Below, piece after piece: positions 1 through 13,500 of a stretch of 64,000 bases of DNA (the first letter of the stretch is position 1; every line of letters begins with the position of its first letter). Origin of the DNA: Dipteris shenzhenensis (lineage: Eukaryota; Polypodiophyta; Polypodiopsida; Gleicheniales); the NCBI GenBank assembly GCA_047967505.1, contig CM106539.1; one strand, 5' to 3'. Made by a program: the position numbers and the translations under genes. The notes under the pieces were generated by a model. It was not told the origin of the DNA. It did not search any database and worked only from the letters and a program-made list of their open reading frames with translations.

Positions 1-3000
1 AAGAAAGATTGCTTTAAGCTGAAAAGGGAGCAGAAAAAGAGCAACAACAACAATCAGGATGCCAAATATGATAAAGGCAAGCAACAAGTAGAGAGTAGTA
101 ATAGTGGTGTGAAGATTGAAGAGGTAAATGCAGTCACTCATGAGAGTGAGGATGACATTTTGTTTGTTTCATCACTTGATGCACATGCTTTGGTCACAGA
201 AGAAGACGGTGACATGACCACTTGGATCATTGATTCAGGTGCTTCCTTTCATGTAACATCACACAGGGAGTGGTTTTGCTCATATAATGGTGGTTTACAG
301 GGTGTTGTGCATCTTGGAAACAATTATGCATGCTCTATTGCAGGGATTGGAGATGTGAAACTTGCATTTTCTGATGGCACACATTTTATACTTCATGATG
401 TTAAGCGTGTGCCAAAGCTGAAAAAGAACTTAGTTAGTACTGGTCAATTGGATGATCAAGGCTACTATACTGTGTTTGGTAATAGTAGGTGGAAGATAAC
501 CAAGGGCGCCAGAGTCATTGCAAAGGGGTACAAGTGTGATACTTTGTATACTTTGCATGTTTCTGATGTAAAGAATCATGTGTTTGCCGTAACTGAGGTG
601 CCAAAGGTTTCATTGTGGCATGGCCGGTTAGGACACATGAGTGTTAAAGGAATGCAAGTACTATCTCAATTGGGTTATTTTCCGTCTCTGAAATTTTCAG
701 GATTTAAGCATTGTGAGCATTGCATTTTTGGTAAGCATTCACAGTCACCACATAAAGTGACCTTGTAACAAAGATTGACACCCTTAGATTTGGTACATAG
801 TGATGTATGTCAAATGCCTCAGTTGTCTATGGGTGGTCATGAATACTTTGTTACATTTATAGATGATGCCACAAGGAAAGTATGGGTCTATTTCATCCAG
901 AGGAAGGATTAAGTTTTTGGTGCATTTCAAAAGTTTGTTGCCTTGGTTGAAAATCAGACAGGTAAGAAGTTGAAATGCTTACGCTCTGACAATGGAGGAG
1001 AATATGTCTCCAAAATATTTCAAGAATTTTGTGACATGAAAGGGATAAAGAGGGAACTCACAAGCCCTCATAATCCTCCATAGAATGGAGTTGCAGAGCG
1101 AACAAATCGGACTATTCAAGATAGAGTCTGTAGTATGATGTCTCATGCTGCCGTACCCCATGGTTTTTGGGCAGAGGCTGTTCAAACAGCCATTCATGTC
1201 ATCAACAGCTCACCGAATAATCGGTTGGATGGTAAAGTACCCGATGAATAGTGGTATGGCAAGCCACCTTCATATAAACACTTGAGAGTGTTTGGCTGTG
1301 ATGTGTATGTGCACGTACGAAAAGAGCAGCGCAACAAACTCCAACCAAAGTCAAATAGATGCATCTTTATTGGATATGGTGACAGTGGTGAAATGGGGTA
1401 TAGATTGTGGGATCCCGTTGGAAGGAAGATTATACGCAGCAATGATGTGATTTTTCATGAGGAAAGCATGCACAGGCAGCCCACTCAAAAATCAGAAAAT
1501 AGGAAGGTTGTCTTTGAAGAAATCATTGTGAATAGACAGCAAAATATGCCCAATAATATGCAGCAAGGTGCTACTGCAAATGTCCCTAATGCGCAGGGAA
1601 TAGAGGCTGAGAATCAGCCCAATCAAATTGCCTTTGATATGCCACAGATAGAGCCACATTTGGGTGATGTAGGACAGCCAGAGGAGGCGGTACAGCCACA
1701 TAATATGGCTGATATGCAGGCTGAACAGCCAGCCAATCAAGATAATTGGGTAAGAAGATCCACCAGAGTCTCCAAACCTCCTGATAGGACTACGTGGCTG
1801 ATTTTGTCATGCTAACAGATTGTGGTGAGCCTTCATGCTATCAAGAAGCAATGAGAAGGCATGATAAGAGGAAGTGGGAGAAGGCCGTGCATTCAGAAAT
1901 GGATTCTCTTATCAAAAATAAAACATGGGATTTGGTGAAACTACCAACTGGAAAGAATGCCTTACCATGCAAATGGGTTTATAAGATCAAGATCACTCCT
2001 AATGCTGAGAACAAATACAAGGCAAGATTGGTTGCCAAGGGGTTCAAGCAATAGAAGGGCATTGACTTTGATGAAATTTTTTCTCCTGTGGTGAAAATGA
2101 CAACATTGAGGGCTGTTTTGGCATTGGTTGCACATGAGGATATGGACTTGTGTCAGATGGATGTCAAGACTGCATTTCTCCATGGTGATCTTCATGAGGA
2201 GATTTATATGGTTTGTCAGTGAAGGCAAAGAAAAGTTGGTATGCAAGCTGAAAAAGAGCTTATATAGGTTGAAGCAGGCTCCAAGGGAGTGGTACTTCAA
2301 ATTCCATACTTTCATTCAATCTCAGGGGTTTAGGAGAAGTCATGTTGATCATTGTCTCTATACCAAGAAAGCAAAGGATGGTAGTCTTATTTTGCTCATC
2401 ATTTATGTTGATGACATGCTTATTGCAGGCAAATCTCGGTATGAGATCGATGCATTGAAGATGGGACTGCATAAGACATTTGATATGAAGGATCTTGGTG
2501 ATGCAAATCACATTTTAGGGATGCGCATCATACGGGATAGAAATCAGAAATTGCTCTATTTGTCTCAGAAGGAATACTTTGGCAAGCTTTTGCAGCGGTT
2601 CAATATGAAGGGAGGAAAGATTCTTGGTACTCCATTGCCTCCATATGTGAAACTCAATCAGAAAGACAGCCCACAGTCAAATGATGAGAGGGCTTAAATG
2701 GCCAAGATTCCTTATGCATCCACGGTTGGTAGTCTCATGTATGCAATGGTGGCTACACGTCCAGATATTGCCTTTGCAGTGGGAGTTGTCAGTAGATACA
2801 TGGCAACACCTGGCAAGAAGCATTGGGAAGCCGTGAAAGGTATCATGAGATATCTTAAGGGCACAATGCATGTGTGCATTTGCTTTGGGAAGAAAGACTT
2901 GGTTCTTCATGGGTTCACAGACTCAGATTTTGCAGGATGTGTACACCAAAGAAAGTCTACTACAAGATATGTTTTCACCTTAGGTGGTGGTGCTATTTCA

Positions 3001-3363
3001 TGGATCTCTCGGTTGCAGAAATGCATTGCTTTATCTACCACAGAGGCAGAATATGTTGCAGCCACAGAGGCGTGCAAAGAAGCCATATGGTTATCTCGTC
3101 TAGTGGGAGATATTGGTTTATCAGGAGAGGTTCCTATTTTGCATTGTGATAGTCAGAGTGCTATTCAGCTAGCACGTAATCCTGTGTTTCATGCCAAAAC
3201 GAAACACATCGAGGTGAAATATCATTTTATCAGAGAGGTGCTAGAGGATAAGCGTATTCAGCTTGTCAAAGTGCACACTGATGACAATCCTGCAGATCTT
3301 TTAACTAAGAGTCTTAACCCGCAACGCTTTGCACATTGCAGAGTACAGATGGGTGTTGGCTGA
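1..3363 (+). pseudogene. Ty1/copia gag-pol remnant (element 1)
   Basis: This is a degenerate copia polyprotein whose 5' part lies outside the window. The order is: end of the gag zinc-finger region, protease (DSGAS near 235), GAG-pre-integrase (LWHGRLGHMS near 615), integrase (780-1440), reverse transcriptase (1800-2690, with YVDDMLIAG near 2405) and RNase H (2698-3363, ending just before the polypurine tract). The PR-INT-RT-RH order is diagnostic of copia. Stops interrupt the frame at about 766, 909, 1081, 1249, 2052 and 2695, and indels shift it near 1790 and 2210. The stops at 1081 and 2052 sit where related proteins have glutamine. No autonomous activity is expected. Confidence 0.92.
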
Positions 3364-3455
3364 GTCTCATGATTGAGATTCTCTTGTATTTTGTGTATAT
3401 GTTTTCTATGTACACTTCTTCCTCTTTTTGGGCACATTGCCTTTAAGTGGGAGAT

Positions 3456-3656
3456 TGTTGGGGATAAAGGCATAGTGTGCTATCCCTTGTATAAGTGGTA
3501 CTTATAATGCCACGTCATCACCTTATCTATTCTTTGTATAAAACGCAATAAGGGAAGTCACATCGAAGACTTTTGCTTCCCACAAAACGTGTGTTCTCTC
3601 TTTTGCTCTCTCACCTTTCTCCATCTCCCTCTTGCTTCCGCTCCTTGCTCCCATCA
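3456..3656 (+). repeat. 3' LTR of copia element 1
   Basis: A purine-rich tract (AAGTGGGAGA, 3445-3454) follows the RNase H stop, and the LTR starts at TGTTGGGGATAAAGG. A TATA-like GTATAAAA lies near 3536. The right end is placed at CCATCA (3656) because homology to an unrelated minus-strand copia gag begins immediately after. The partner LTR is outside the window, so the end is inferred. Confidence 0.7.
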
Positions 3657-4790
3657 GAGGGGCTGTAGTATTTGAACTATCCACTGAAAATTCTAAAATG
3701 CAAGACAAAAAAGCATAGTGCTCTTCCACAAAGTTGGTTGTAACATCTCCTCCATCATGTGCATTAGGAGCTGATGCATCTGACACAGCCATACCTGAAT
3801 CCCTTTTCTTTTCTTTAGCTATGCGCTTCTTGCATTCACCAATGTAATGACCTGGCTTCTTGCAGTAGTGACAAATGCCCTTCTTTTTAGGCTTATCTGC
3901 ATCACCTTTAGCCTTATAAGAGAGCTGTCCTGAATCAGCTTTATGCTGATGTGCGGGCTGATTAGCATGTTGCTTTTGCTGCCATTTTCCTTTGGGCTTA
4001 AACTTAGAAAGCATGGCATGCTCGCCAGCCCGTGTTGCCATATTTCTCAGCGAGGTGTGGAAACCAAGATAAGACTAAGGAAGAGAATTCAAAGTAGTGG
4101 TAATCATCTCTAAATTCGAAATAACTTCATCTATATTCAACAACTGTTCTCTCAAATCTTGAAGTTTTGTGATGTGAGCATTCATGGAATCTCCCTCATC
4201 CATATGTGTTTGAGATAGCTCTCCCTTCAGGAAGAAAACTCTGGCATCATTTCTTGCTGCAAACATACTCTCTAAAGTCTCCCATGCTGCCTTTGAGGTC
4301 TTGCATGACCGAATATGAGGAAAAATGAACCTCTTGACAGAAAGAGAAATCACAGAAAGAGCTTGTGCATCCATAGAATCCCATCTTTTCTACTCTGATG
4401 TGGGAGCCATTGGAGTAGCAGCTGCTCCAATTACTTGTGCTGCATTTTGACCTCTACCCCTGCCTCCAGCTATAGGAGTGACAAGTGTAGCCACAGATTC
4501 TTACCTTGCCTCATCTCCATTGACATAATCCCAGAGATGTCTGCCAACCAAGATGTTGTGAACCATAAAACTCCACAAGGAGTAGTTGGTGTCATCCAAC
4601 TTATCCTCCTGTGCGAGGACTCCAAACACCTCATTGGGGTTGTTATGAGCCATTTCTGCCAGAAAACTCAAAAAAACGCAGCAAACTAGGCATGTAAAAT
4701 CCCTTCCTGCAAAAAAACGCAGCAAACTAGGCACGTAAAATCCCTTCCTGGGATGTAAAATGCACAACCAGAGTCTGCCAGAAAATTCTG
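3657..4790 (-). pseudogene. Ty1/copia gag remnant (element C-2)
   Basis: Minus-strand gag related to that of the element at 23576-27523. The N-terminal segment (MAHNNPNEVFGVLAQED, about 4650) and the UBN2-type gag core (ESMFAARNDARVFFLKGELS, about 4240) are readable. A CCHC zinc knuckle (CHYCKKPGHYIGEC, about 3860-3820) follows. The frame is broken near 4500-4375 and at 4075. The protease and the rest of pol are missing because element 1 is inserted at 3656/3657; they would lie left of the window. Gag would package the element RNA into virus-like particles. Confidence 0.85.
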
Positions 4791-4901
4791 CCCACTGACA
4801 ATTACTGTCACAGCCTATCACAGGCTTGAAATGCACCACAATACTCTGCAAATGCCTGAAAATTTGCAAAGAATATCTGCAAAAAGTGGCAAAAGTCTGC
4901 A

Positions 4902-5150
4902 ATTTTTTTTTTTTTCCATGAAAAAGACTTCTATTAAGTAAGAACAAAAACCCGCGAGAGCAAGCTCAAAGCGGAATACATCATGAAATCATGAGGATAA
5001 TAAAAAACCCCCTCAGAGTGAGGTGGAAAGAAACCAAGGCTGAGGCTGAAAGTGCCATCTCAACCCTGTAGTAGATTCAGAGAAGAAAGGAGAATCCTTC
5101 CATTCCCTGAAGAAAGAAGCCCTCCTAGCTGAGGCTGCACGGGAGTCCCC
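4902..5150 (-). mobile_element. LINE 3' end with poly(A), inserted in a copia leader
   Basis: A run of T on the plus strand (4902-4915) is the poly(A) tail of a minus-strand insertion. The sequence next to it reads like the 3' UTR of a plant L1. The homologous leader of the element at 26.2 kb lacks this block, so it is an insertion of roughly 250 bp. The right boundary is approximate and no clean target duplication was recognised. Confidence 0.6.
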
Positions 5151-5159
5151 CTGCATACC

Positions 5160-5400
5160 CGTCCAAAACTACTTGCAAATCTCCCAAATGCTCTTTCAAC
5201 TGCCAAATTGCATCTGAAATGCAAAAGCCCCAAATTTCTGCAAGAAATTGCACCTGAAAGGAGCAAATCAACTAAAAGCCCCAAATTTTTGCAATTCTCT
5301 GCGAAAAATGCAAAAGCCCCAAATGTGCTCCCAAAATGCAGGTCAAGCAATGGCTCTCTGCAAAAAATGCCTGCGAAAACACATTCCAAAATTCACCGAG
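5160..5400 (-). repeat. copia C-2 leader with AATTTGGGGCTTTT-like array
   Basis: Untranslated leader between the LTR and gag of element C-2. The plus strand repeats AAAGCCCCAAATTT with variants (near 5225, 5275 and 5310). The same degenerate unit recurs in the leader of the related element at 26340-26540. Confidence 0.6.
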
Positions 5401-5404
5401 CGAG

Positions 5405-5624
5405 AGTGTGAGCAAGAGTGGAATCTGAACGTCTGAATAGAATGAGTGAATTACAAAAGTGAAGTGAGGGGTTTTGTCTAAGTGACAAAACCCTATCCTA
5501 TCCACTAACCGTAGTTAGGGATTGGACTATGGTTAGGGGGAAAACCTCAAAGAGGAAAAAGTGCCCCTAACCTACTTATTACAATACATTGGCCACTGCC
5601 TAGAATATAATAATAATTCTAACA
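5405..5624 (-). repeat. 5' LTR of copia element C-2
   Basis: Read on the minus strand it begins TGTTAGAATTATTATTATATTC at 5624. It carries the family core (AGGTTAGGGGCAC and GGTTTTGTCAC) shared with LTRs at 21748-21992, 23576-23787 and 27292-27523. The inner boundary is unclear because no intact primer binding site is visible. Confidence 0.75.
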
Positions 5625-5668
5625 ACATTTACGCATATGTATGCATCTACACATACATACATACATGT

Positions 5669-5692
5669 ATGTGTGTGTGTGTGTGTGTGTGT
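5669..5692. repeat. (GT)n microsatellite
   Basis: An alternating GT tract of about 24 bp, preceded by a short run of TACA units. Confidence 0.9.
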
Positions 5693-5719
5693 TATAGAAA
5701 TGGAATATAGGAAGGTTAT

Positions 5720-6015
5720 ATTTCATCCTCTATAAACAGTAAAGTTTCAATCTCATGACAATCACAAGTTTGACAACCATAAACTCCATCATGCATAACA
5801 GAGATTAGCTACTATGATACCCCCACTAAGGTCATAGTACCCAAGGGTAAGTTTAGATTCTAATATAAAAATATATACTCACACATAAATATCCAGCACC
5901 AGACACACACGCACGCACACACGCACGCACACACATTTGAGCCCCAATTTATTGAGCATCCGTTTATACAAAGGTCTTTCTGTCAGCACTCTGGAGGTGA
6001 AAGACAGACTAAGCA
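5720..6015. repeat. dispersed repeat, copy 1 (partner at 39098)
   Basis: Long stretches align with 39098-39422: TTTCAATCTCATGA, ACCATAAACTCCATCA, GGTCATAGT-type and TTTATACAAAG blocks, and the terminal TCTGTCAGCACT block. This copy contains an expanded CA/CG-rich tract (5905-5935). It is probably an older copy of the same short retroelement; its ends were not defined. Confidence 0.7.
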
Positions 6016-7468
6016 ATGATGGAAAGGAGAAGGGAAATCCAAAAGTCTGAGAGCATTAGACTATGTTCAATCACATGACCAATCAAAGATGAGTTAATGA
6101 GGTTGCTAATGAGGTTACTCTCAAGTTATCCCTACCTAAAGGATGTATAATTTATCCTGCCAGTATATTAGTAGATGCCTACACACTATCAGCCTAAGAT
6201 TTTATTCCTTTACAATATGCAATAAATTACAAGGGTTACATGAATTGGAAAGAAAATCTTTAAAAAGTGCGCAGACATGCCCAAAAAAACAGAAACTTGA
6301 CAAAATTTATGATTCCTCAAGGAGACGAAAATGTTCCACAATCACAAGCACAGCTAACACATCATATAGTAAGGCATACAAATAGGAAACTGTTACATAA
6401 GTACAATGTTGATGCTCCTATGACAATGAAATTCTAGTTTGTCAGTCCTTTGTTGCCCATTGCAATATGACCGTCAGGTGCTATCAGATGGGATTAGGGG
6501 AAATACTAGAACCTGCAGCATTTGGAGCCTAAGATTGAAGTTTGTACTATCTATCAATAGAAACCAGATGAGTTTAAAACCAGTATTATAGCAGAGCATT
6601 GGGCTGTACGATAGCAGATGGACTTGGGACATGGTGACATGAACAATATCTGGACAGAGCCTCCTACCATAATTTAGTAAGGAGGTGAACTAGTTCAAGA
6701 ATGCCCCACTATGCAGAAGGCATCTATCGTATGAGATGCGTAGTAAGCAAGGCCAAGCCATGCCTGTTCAATTCATGACCTCTACACTTCGGGTTATGCG
6801 AAACAGCTGGTAATGAGTTTCCGATGGTGCTTCTTGTATCTTAAAGTCTGATACTTTGATCGAGCAGATACACCTGTAGTTCAGGTTGTCTGGGTAGGTA
6901 CTATAATGCTCTAGTATATGTAGCTGAAGGGCCTAGGTCCATGTAAGAGGGGCCCATTACCATTCTATAAGGCATCCCAGCCGGGTGAATTGATCTGGAT
7001 AGCAATTTTGCGATGAGGCACCTTTGTAATTTCAGACCCAGTTTCCAGCCTCCCATTTTGGCACATCTGTAAAATAAATACTTAGTATATAGAATGCTGA
7101 ATGCTTGCTACTGTCAGTCTTTGGGGGACGCGTTCTAAACAAATCAAATCAGATGGCTTTAGCAGGGCTCTGCATAAGCATTCTCTACAGATATGAAATG
7201 CAATGTGGGAGAACACGTTTGGTGAGTAACAAAAACAGACAAAAAATAGTAGCAGTTCCCAAAAAAGCGGGGATGCATTTGGACGTCCTCAGTAGGTCAT
7301 AGTCTCTTCTACTTGGAAATTAGAGGCATCTGGTGAGTCTCCAGTTCCTTCCAAACCACATAATCTCCATAGAGAGGGGTCTGGGGCACCTGGCTTAAAT
7401 TACACGTGTAAGCATTCGAAGCAAAGAACGGGATCATTACAGGCACTTATGTATCCACGCAAAATTAC
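6016..7468. other. non-coding stretch 3' of the last recognised host exon
   Basis: No protein family was recognised. On the minus strand a good 3' splice site (TTTATTTTACAG, ending 7069) opens a 33-codon frame that stops near 6967. It has a QNG motif loosely like the RanBPM C-terminus, but the intervening CRA exons were not found, so it is only a weak candidate for the terminal exon. Confidence 0.3.
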
Positions 7469-7555
7469 CTGAAGGAGAGTTTGATACATGTGAGTTCCAA
7501 AAAAGCTTGCCAACTCTGTTTGTGCATAAGTGACTGCTGTCTCAAGAGATCCCAC
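7469..7555 (-). CDS. RANBPM: RanBPM-like exon: start of CRA domain
   Basis: 87 nt encode 29 residues containing VGSLETAVTYAQTELASFFG, the first helix of the CRA domain that follows CTLH in RanBPM. The acceptor is TTTGCAG/GTG and the donor CAG/GTAATT. Phase is 0 at both ends, matching the preceding exon. It lies 8.3 kb downstream of that exon in the transcript direction. Confidence 0.88.
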
Positions 7556-10500
7556 CTGCAAACGAGGGAAATGCAATATGCAATTGAGGCTAACCAAATA
7601 AATCTCAGATATTCATACCATGTACTAGAAAACCTTATTTGCCCTCCCACAAAGTTGGTACCCTGTTTCATCCCTTTCTGGATTGGCAAACAGACAGATG
7701 TTAAAAGATGATCTTATTAGAGATTCCAGACAATGAAACTCTTTTGACTATAGAGATATATAAATGTGTATCCTCTCGGGTGTATATGGATGTTCCTATA
7801 TTTAATCATTTACATCACAGTCCATGAGTCGGGCTGCGAATTGGTGTTCATCCCTTGGTGCAAATTTGGAACTCAAACCCTTATAATATAAACAATGTCG
7901 CATGTTCCCCAAGCCTGAGGACACGTATCCCTTGACGTCTTTTGCATCTACCTTCACAGACACTAAAACCAAAAATTAAACAGAGGCACCCTATCGTCTA
8001 TGCAAAAGAGGAAGTCTGGATACAATCACACAAATGCAGCTGCAAGTAAGGAGCCAATCGCAGTTACATTGTCCCAAAAAATGCTTGAGCATACATTAAT
8101 GATCATTTACTTGCAATGTGCTATGCAATTGCTGTATGTATTAAGTGGTTCGGTGACTGTCCTTTTCATATATTAACCAATAAAGGATGATTCTATTACA
8201 AAATAAAAGAAACTGAAGCATTCAAAAAAGGAGGCTGGTTATAATCTTTGATTTTCTAATCTTTCAGGACTATATTGATATTTTGCATGGTTCAGAGTCC
8301 AGACAGCAGCCATTAGACTGCAGCACATGGCAATCCACAATAACGCACAACCAAGGGTGAGCCTGAAAAAATTGTGGGGGAAAAGGGCCCGTGATGCCTT
8401 ATTCTAGGCTTCATCCTAGCCCGATTGCACCTCAAGGTGTATGCAAAAATCCAACCATAATCTGCCTACAGTGCCATGTGTGGTGGAAGATATCCTTCAC
8501 AAGACCTGTGTGTATCTCATATACTAGGTGCTAAAAATTGATGGTGTTTGGTAGGGAAAATATGTCGACGAGGATGAGTGGATTCTTCAAGTCCTTATAC
8601 AACTTATTTGAAAGCTAAATGGCCCAGAAATGCACTGTTGCTGGCTGTGAAATGTCTGTTATACAGTTGGCAGAAGCGGTCCATGATCGTTGCTCCAGCC
8701 ACAGACACTCTGGAATGCCTTTGTATACAAATCCACCTTCTAGAGATGCCATCTTGCTAAAGAGCCTTAAATACATTTTAGAACTTTGAGCTTATGCCCT
8801 GCTCTCTTAGCTGATGCCCAACCCTCAAGGACCTCTAACCTTTCCAGCAATTTATGGATGGTTTACCGTATCAAATGGATGCCATAACACCCTTCTTGAA
8901 TGGAGATTGGCTTATGTGCACCAATGACAAGAGCACAAGGTATGTAAAATCAAAAAACACTTTTTGGGATAGACCAGTCACCAAGCAGCTCATGCATGGC
9001 AACAGAAGACACATCAAGCTTTCACATCATGGCAATAGAAGACACATCAGGCTTCCTTAATTATTTGCCATTAAGGACAATCCAAAGTTTAGATTATCCA
9101 TAATGGCAATAACAAGCAAAATATTATAGACGTGAAATATGAGCTGCCACTTATTGTATTATGTAACATGTAATTTTTTAATCTTATTTTGTACAAATGC
9201 TGCGCATTTATGTGTGTCCTCCTTGACAAACCTTGCCACATGGCTCTGAGCGCGCGTGCACGCCACACACACACACACAACTTATATCCAATGCCTTGGC
9301 AGCATTCAAATGTCCTGACATAAATACATGCATGCCTACAGCCTTCACCCTCCTTGCAAGGTGATCAGCTACTTTTTCTTAATAAAAGCACAGTGTGCCC
9401 TAGAAACTATCACTTACATAATTGATACCCTCTGCACTTCACAAGTTGATCATACTACATCATACTCACCAGTGAACCGGAACATTCTGAGAACGTCGGA
9501 TGCCGAAACAAGAACATGGGAGCATGTGAAAGACGGTAAGGGTCCATGAGACTGAAAAAACCAGATACAAGGAGAGCTTAAGGGGTGGGGTAACTAAAAA
9601 TGGGTACCCATACCCAAGGCTAGTGTCTGAGACGAGAAAATAGATAGATACATGGCCCTCTCCGTGCGAGAGAGAACCAAATGTGAAGAGGAATGAGAGA
9701 AGTCCCTTGGATGATGGCCAACAAATCAGCTATCCATTTCAGTGACTGGGCTTCTGTATGACAGCTGTTGGACCAACTCCACCATTCGGCTGAGGATAGA
9801 TAATATGCTCATTCAACAGTGGCTCTGATTTGGTGAGGGCTGGCATCGTCGAGGAAGAAAATCCGTGATGGATCAATGCTGCTGCTCAGCATGAACAGAC
9901 TGTCCAGGTCCCTCTTTCCTCTCCTGCAGCCTCCAAGAGAAAGATTGTTATCTGACAAGTGCTACCATCAGAAAGGAAATGTCTGCAGTCCTCATGTGAG
10001 TGTTCATCTGAGGTCAAGACTGTTGAGTCATGCACTTTGGGTCTCTACTACGCCTAGTCTCTTGTTGCCCCTCGCTTGGATCACTGGAGAAAAGGTCCGT
10101 GATCATCCTCTGACTAAGCTCTGATGGTCCCTCCGGTGCTGTCCTATGCACTCATATGCTCTGTCTCTGGGCCTGGATGATGAAACTGGCCACGCGTCGC
10201 TGATTGAGATGTACCAAGAACTCTCTGAGTGGGCCAAAAACGCTCCTGAAAAGACAACGATAATGTCCACTGATCTCATAGTACACAATGCATTTGAACG
10301 CAAAGTGCTCCTTTGTCTCGGTCTTTTGCGTATCACATAAAGTGTAGAGAAAGGGGAAAGGAAGAGAGCTTGAGGGAAGAGAGGCTTAAGTGGATGCAAG
10401 AGAGTGGAGGGTGGAAGCTTGAGGAAAAGTGGAAGGGGCGAGTTGAGTTGAATGGTTGATTGGACTCATGCAGTAGAGCGTGGAGGAAAGAGAGCTTAGA

Positions 10501-13500
10501 GAGGAGGGGTGGAGTGGAAGGGTAGTTGGTAAGTCTAGGGGGAATGACGGATGCAGGGTGAGGGTAGCAGAGTGAGGAAAAATGCAAAAATGGCACTTTC
10601 AGGCTGTTTAACGGTTGTAGAGTGGCACCAAATACTAGAACACCAGGGAACAACATTCCAAACATTGTTGCAATCAAACATGTTGGTAAAATATGAAACG
10701 TCCAAACATTTGGCTGTTTCCAAATGCCAGACTTTAAAGAGGGCAAATGTAATTTGGGAGCTCAATGTCATTCGCCAAATTGGAGAAGCCCCCTTTCGTA
10801 CACCTTGAGTGTCTGTACAGGTTCTCAAAGTCCATACAGATTCCAAGAGCCCGCTTAACACTTGTCCGTGCAGCAGCAGCAACTACCATATGCTTGTAGG
10901 TCAGTCTTGACTCTTCTTCCAACGTAGTGCTTGCTGAGTGCTCCCTACATCTGTCACAGTAGTTCAGCTTGCAGCTTGCCGTACAGGTCTGTATCAATCT
11001 TCCGTACAACCTGCGCCAATCTGCCATACAAGTCTGCATTAGTTCTCCGTACTGCCTGCACTCTCTTTCTTTCTATCTCCCAAGCAACCATGGACCGCCA
11101 AAGAGATGCTATGTGCAGTCACGTTACGGTTGCAGCCTCCTATGGCTCCATGGGTATGAAGAGGATGTCTTGCAACTATTGTGGATTGGAGGTGTGTAGC
11201 AAATTAAGACACATTTGGGAGGTGTATCATCCAAATGTGTCGAGGTATGCATGCAACTCCCACTTGAAGTGGCTCAATCTGCATTTTCAGCAGCTCAAGG
11301 GGATGATACTGATGACGTTGAGCCCAGCATGAAGAAGCAGGCGAGAGAGGACAAAGATGACCCCTTTGCAGAACTTAACAGTGAGCCTAAAGTGATTAAG
11401 GATACTAGTGGAGGATGCCGTTCAGGTTTCCAGTGCATCAAGCTATCAATGAGAGCCATGTAAGGAAAAAGCACGCAAGGAGATGCGCATGACTTCTAAT
11501 AGGTGTAATTTGCTTTTTCATGTCGCAAAAACACCACAATGGAGGCGAATGATAAGATCCATTTCTTGCATTGGTGAGGAATGGGAGGGCCCTTCATGTG
11601 AGGCCTTGCACACAAGGGAATTGCAGGAGGAGGTTGATTTTCTTCAATCCAAGCTGAAAACTATGAAGCAAGCTTGGGTAAAGTATGGCTGTAGCATCTT
11701 GTCAGATGGATGGAGTAGTGTCTTGTTGCAACTTGCAAGGGCACAACCGCTATCATCAGCATGTCATTAATATATTAGTGTCTTGTTACAGTGGAGTATT
11801 TATCGTCACATCAAGCAAGCGATCTTGGATGTGGGCATCAACAAGGTAATACAGGTTGTGACAGACAATACAAGCAATTGTGTGTCAATGGGGCGAATGG
11901 GTCAACGACGGATTTCCATCTATTGTATCGAGTCCATGTGCAGCCCATTACTTGGATTGGTTGATTGAAGATATTGAAAAGTTACCATGGGTGTCAATCC
12001 ACTCCCTTTATTGCCCAAATTAGTATACTAATCACTGGGGTTAGTCAAAAAGAAGAACGCTGATTCAGATGGCTCTAGAGTCAGAGCCATATTGAGTGAG
12101 ATAGAGAGGAAATAGGGTAGGTTATGCTCTAGGTCATTAAGTGTGACCAGAAAATGCATTTCGGGCACCTGAAACGTGTAGAAACATTTCCGCCCGAAAC
12201 GTTTCTTAGAAATTTGTGAAAAAGCCCTCTACTCTATTTTCTTGCCAAGCCCTCTACTCTACCCAACCTAAGCCTTCTACTCCAGCCTCTACTCCAGTTT
12301 GCTGCCTAGCCAATGCGGCAAGGCCAAGTGCAATCTCTACCACTGCGACCCCGTGAAGAAATCTTAAAGAAATGAAAAGTGCAAAGCATGGCCAATGGGT
12401 TGGATGTGACGCCCAATCATCTTATGCACGACTAGGAGTCTACAATAAGTCAGCCAAGATGTTCATAAAACAAGTCATATTCGTAGTCTTGTTCAAGTAC
12501 CCTTCTGATACCTAATCGCCATCTCTAAAATCTTTCATCAATTGAACCCACCGTGCTTGCCTACCCATCAACTCAAGCCTATCACAAATATATTTGATAG
12601 ACTTGTGGTCTGTCAATACAAGAAACTCAAATCAATAACGAAATGTCTTCACGTTTTGAAAGCGTGAATAACCACATATAATTCTTTTTCCTGAGTATGC
12701 CACAGAGCTTGAGTATCATCTAGCTTTTCACTCTCAAAAGTTGCACGTCGATCTTCCTGGAACAAAGTTGCACCTACCATGAAATCACTATCAGCCTTGA
12801 TCAAGAATGGTCAGCTAGGATCCGGTAAAGCCAATAAAAGTGATTCTTTCACCTTCAGCTTGGGAGTCTGCAAAGCGTCATCAAGCTTTTCATTCCAAAA
12901 ATAGGACTGTTGGACTGAAGGCATGTTCCTTAAGGACGTTTGTGAAAGGAAAGGTTAGCTTCAAATAATCCCTCATTCATTTCTGAAGAAAGAAAGTGAA
13001 TCCTTGAAATACTCGAAGTTGCCTTACTGTCTCAGGAATAGACCAATGCAAAACATTCTAGACGCCCTCTCGGGAAATCTGGCATCCAAAATATAGGAGT
13101 TCAACAGACCTACTGATCTTTTTGAGTCATACAGCATGGACTAGCAGTCCCCAAGGATGCAATGTAGCCAAGACCAGACTCCAGAGAGAGAGAAAGAGAG
13201 AGACGTGACAGACCTGCCCATGCATTGACACACCGATGAGGCTTGGGGATCTCTCCTCTAAGTTTGCTGGCCTGCCGACACAGCCAAATGGGATGACAAT
13301 GGCACCCGTTATTGCGAGGCGACCATGAAGGACCACACAGGTTGATCGACAACAACACTCTATCAGAGCTCCCTATCTGGACTTGCTGCCAATAATGACC
13401 AAAATGATTGTTGGTCCTACATAGCTCTCTCAAGGAATCATAAAGGTCAGCTCCAATTTTGATAAAAACTCAGAGGTTCACCTCAACAATGCGACTCAAA

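Noticed and set aside
10103-10399. Overlapping open frames on both strands near 10.1-10.4 kb
   Set aside because: Neither shows a recognisable domain, codon pattern or splice-supported extension; not strong enough to call a gene.
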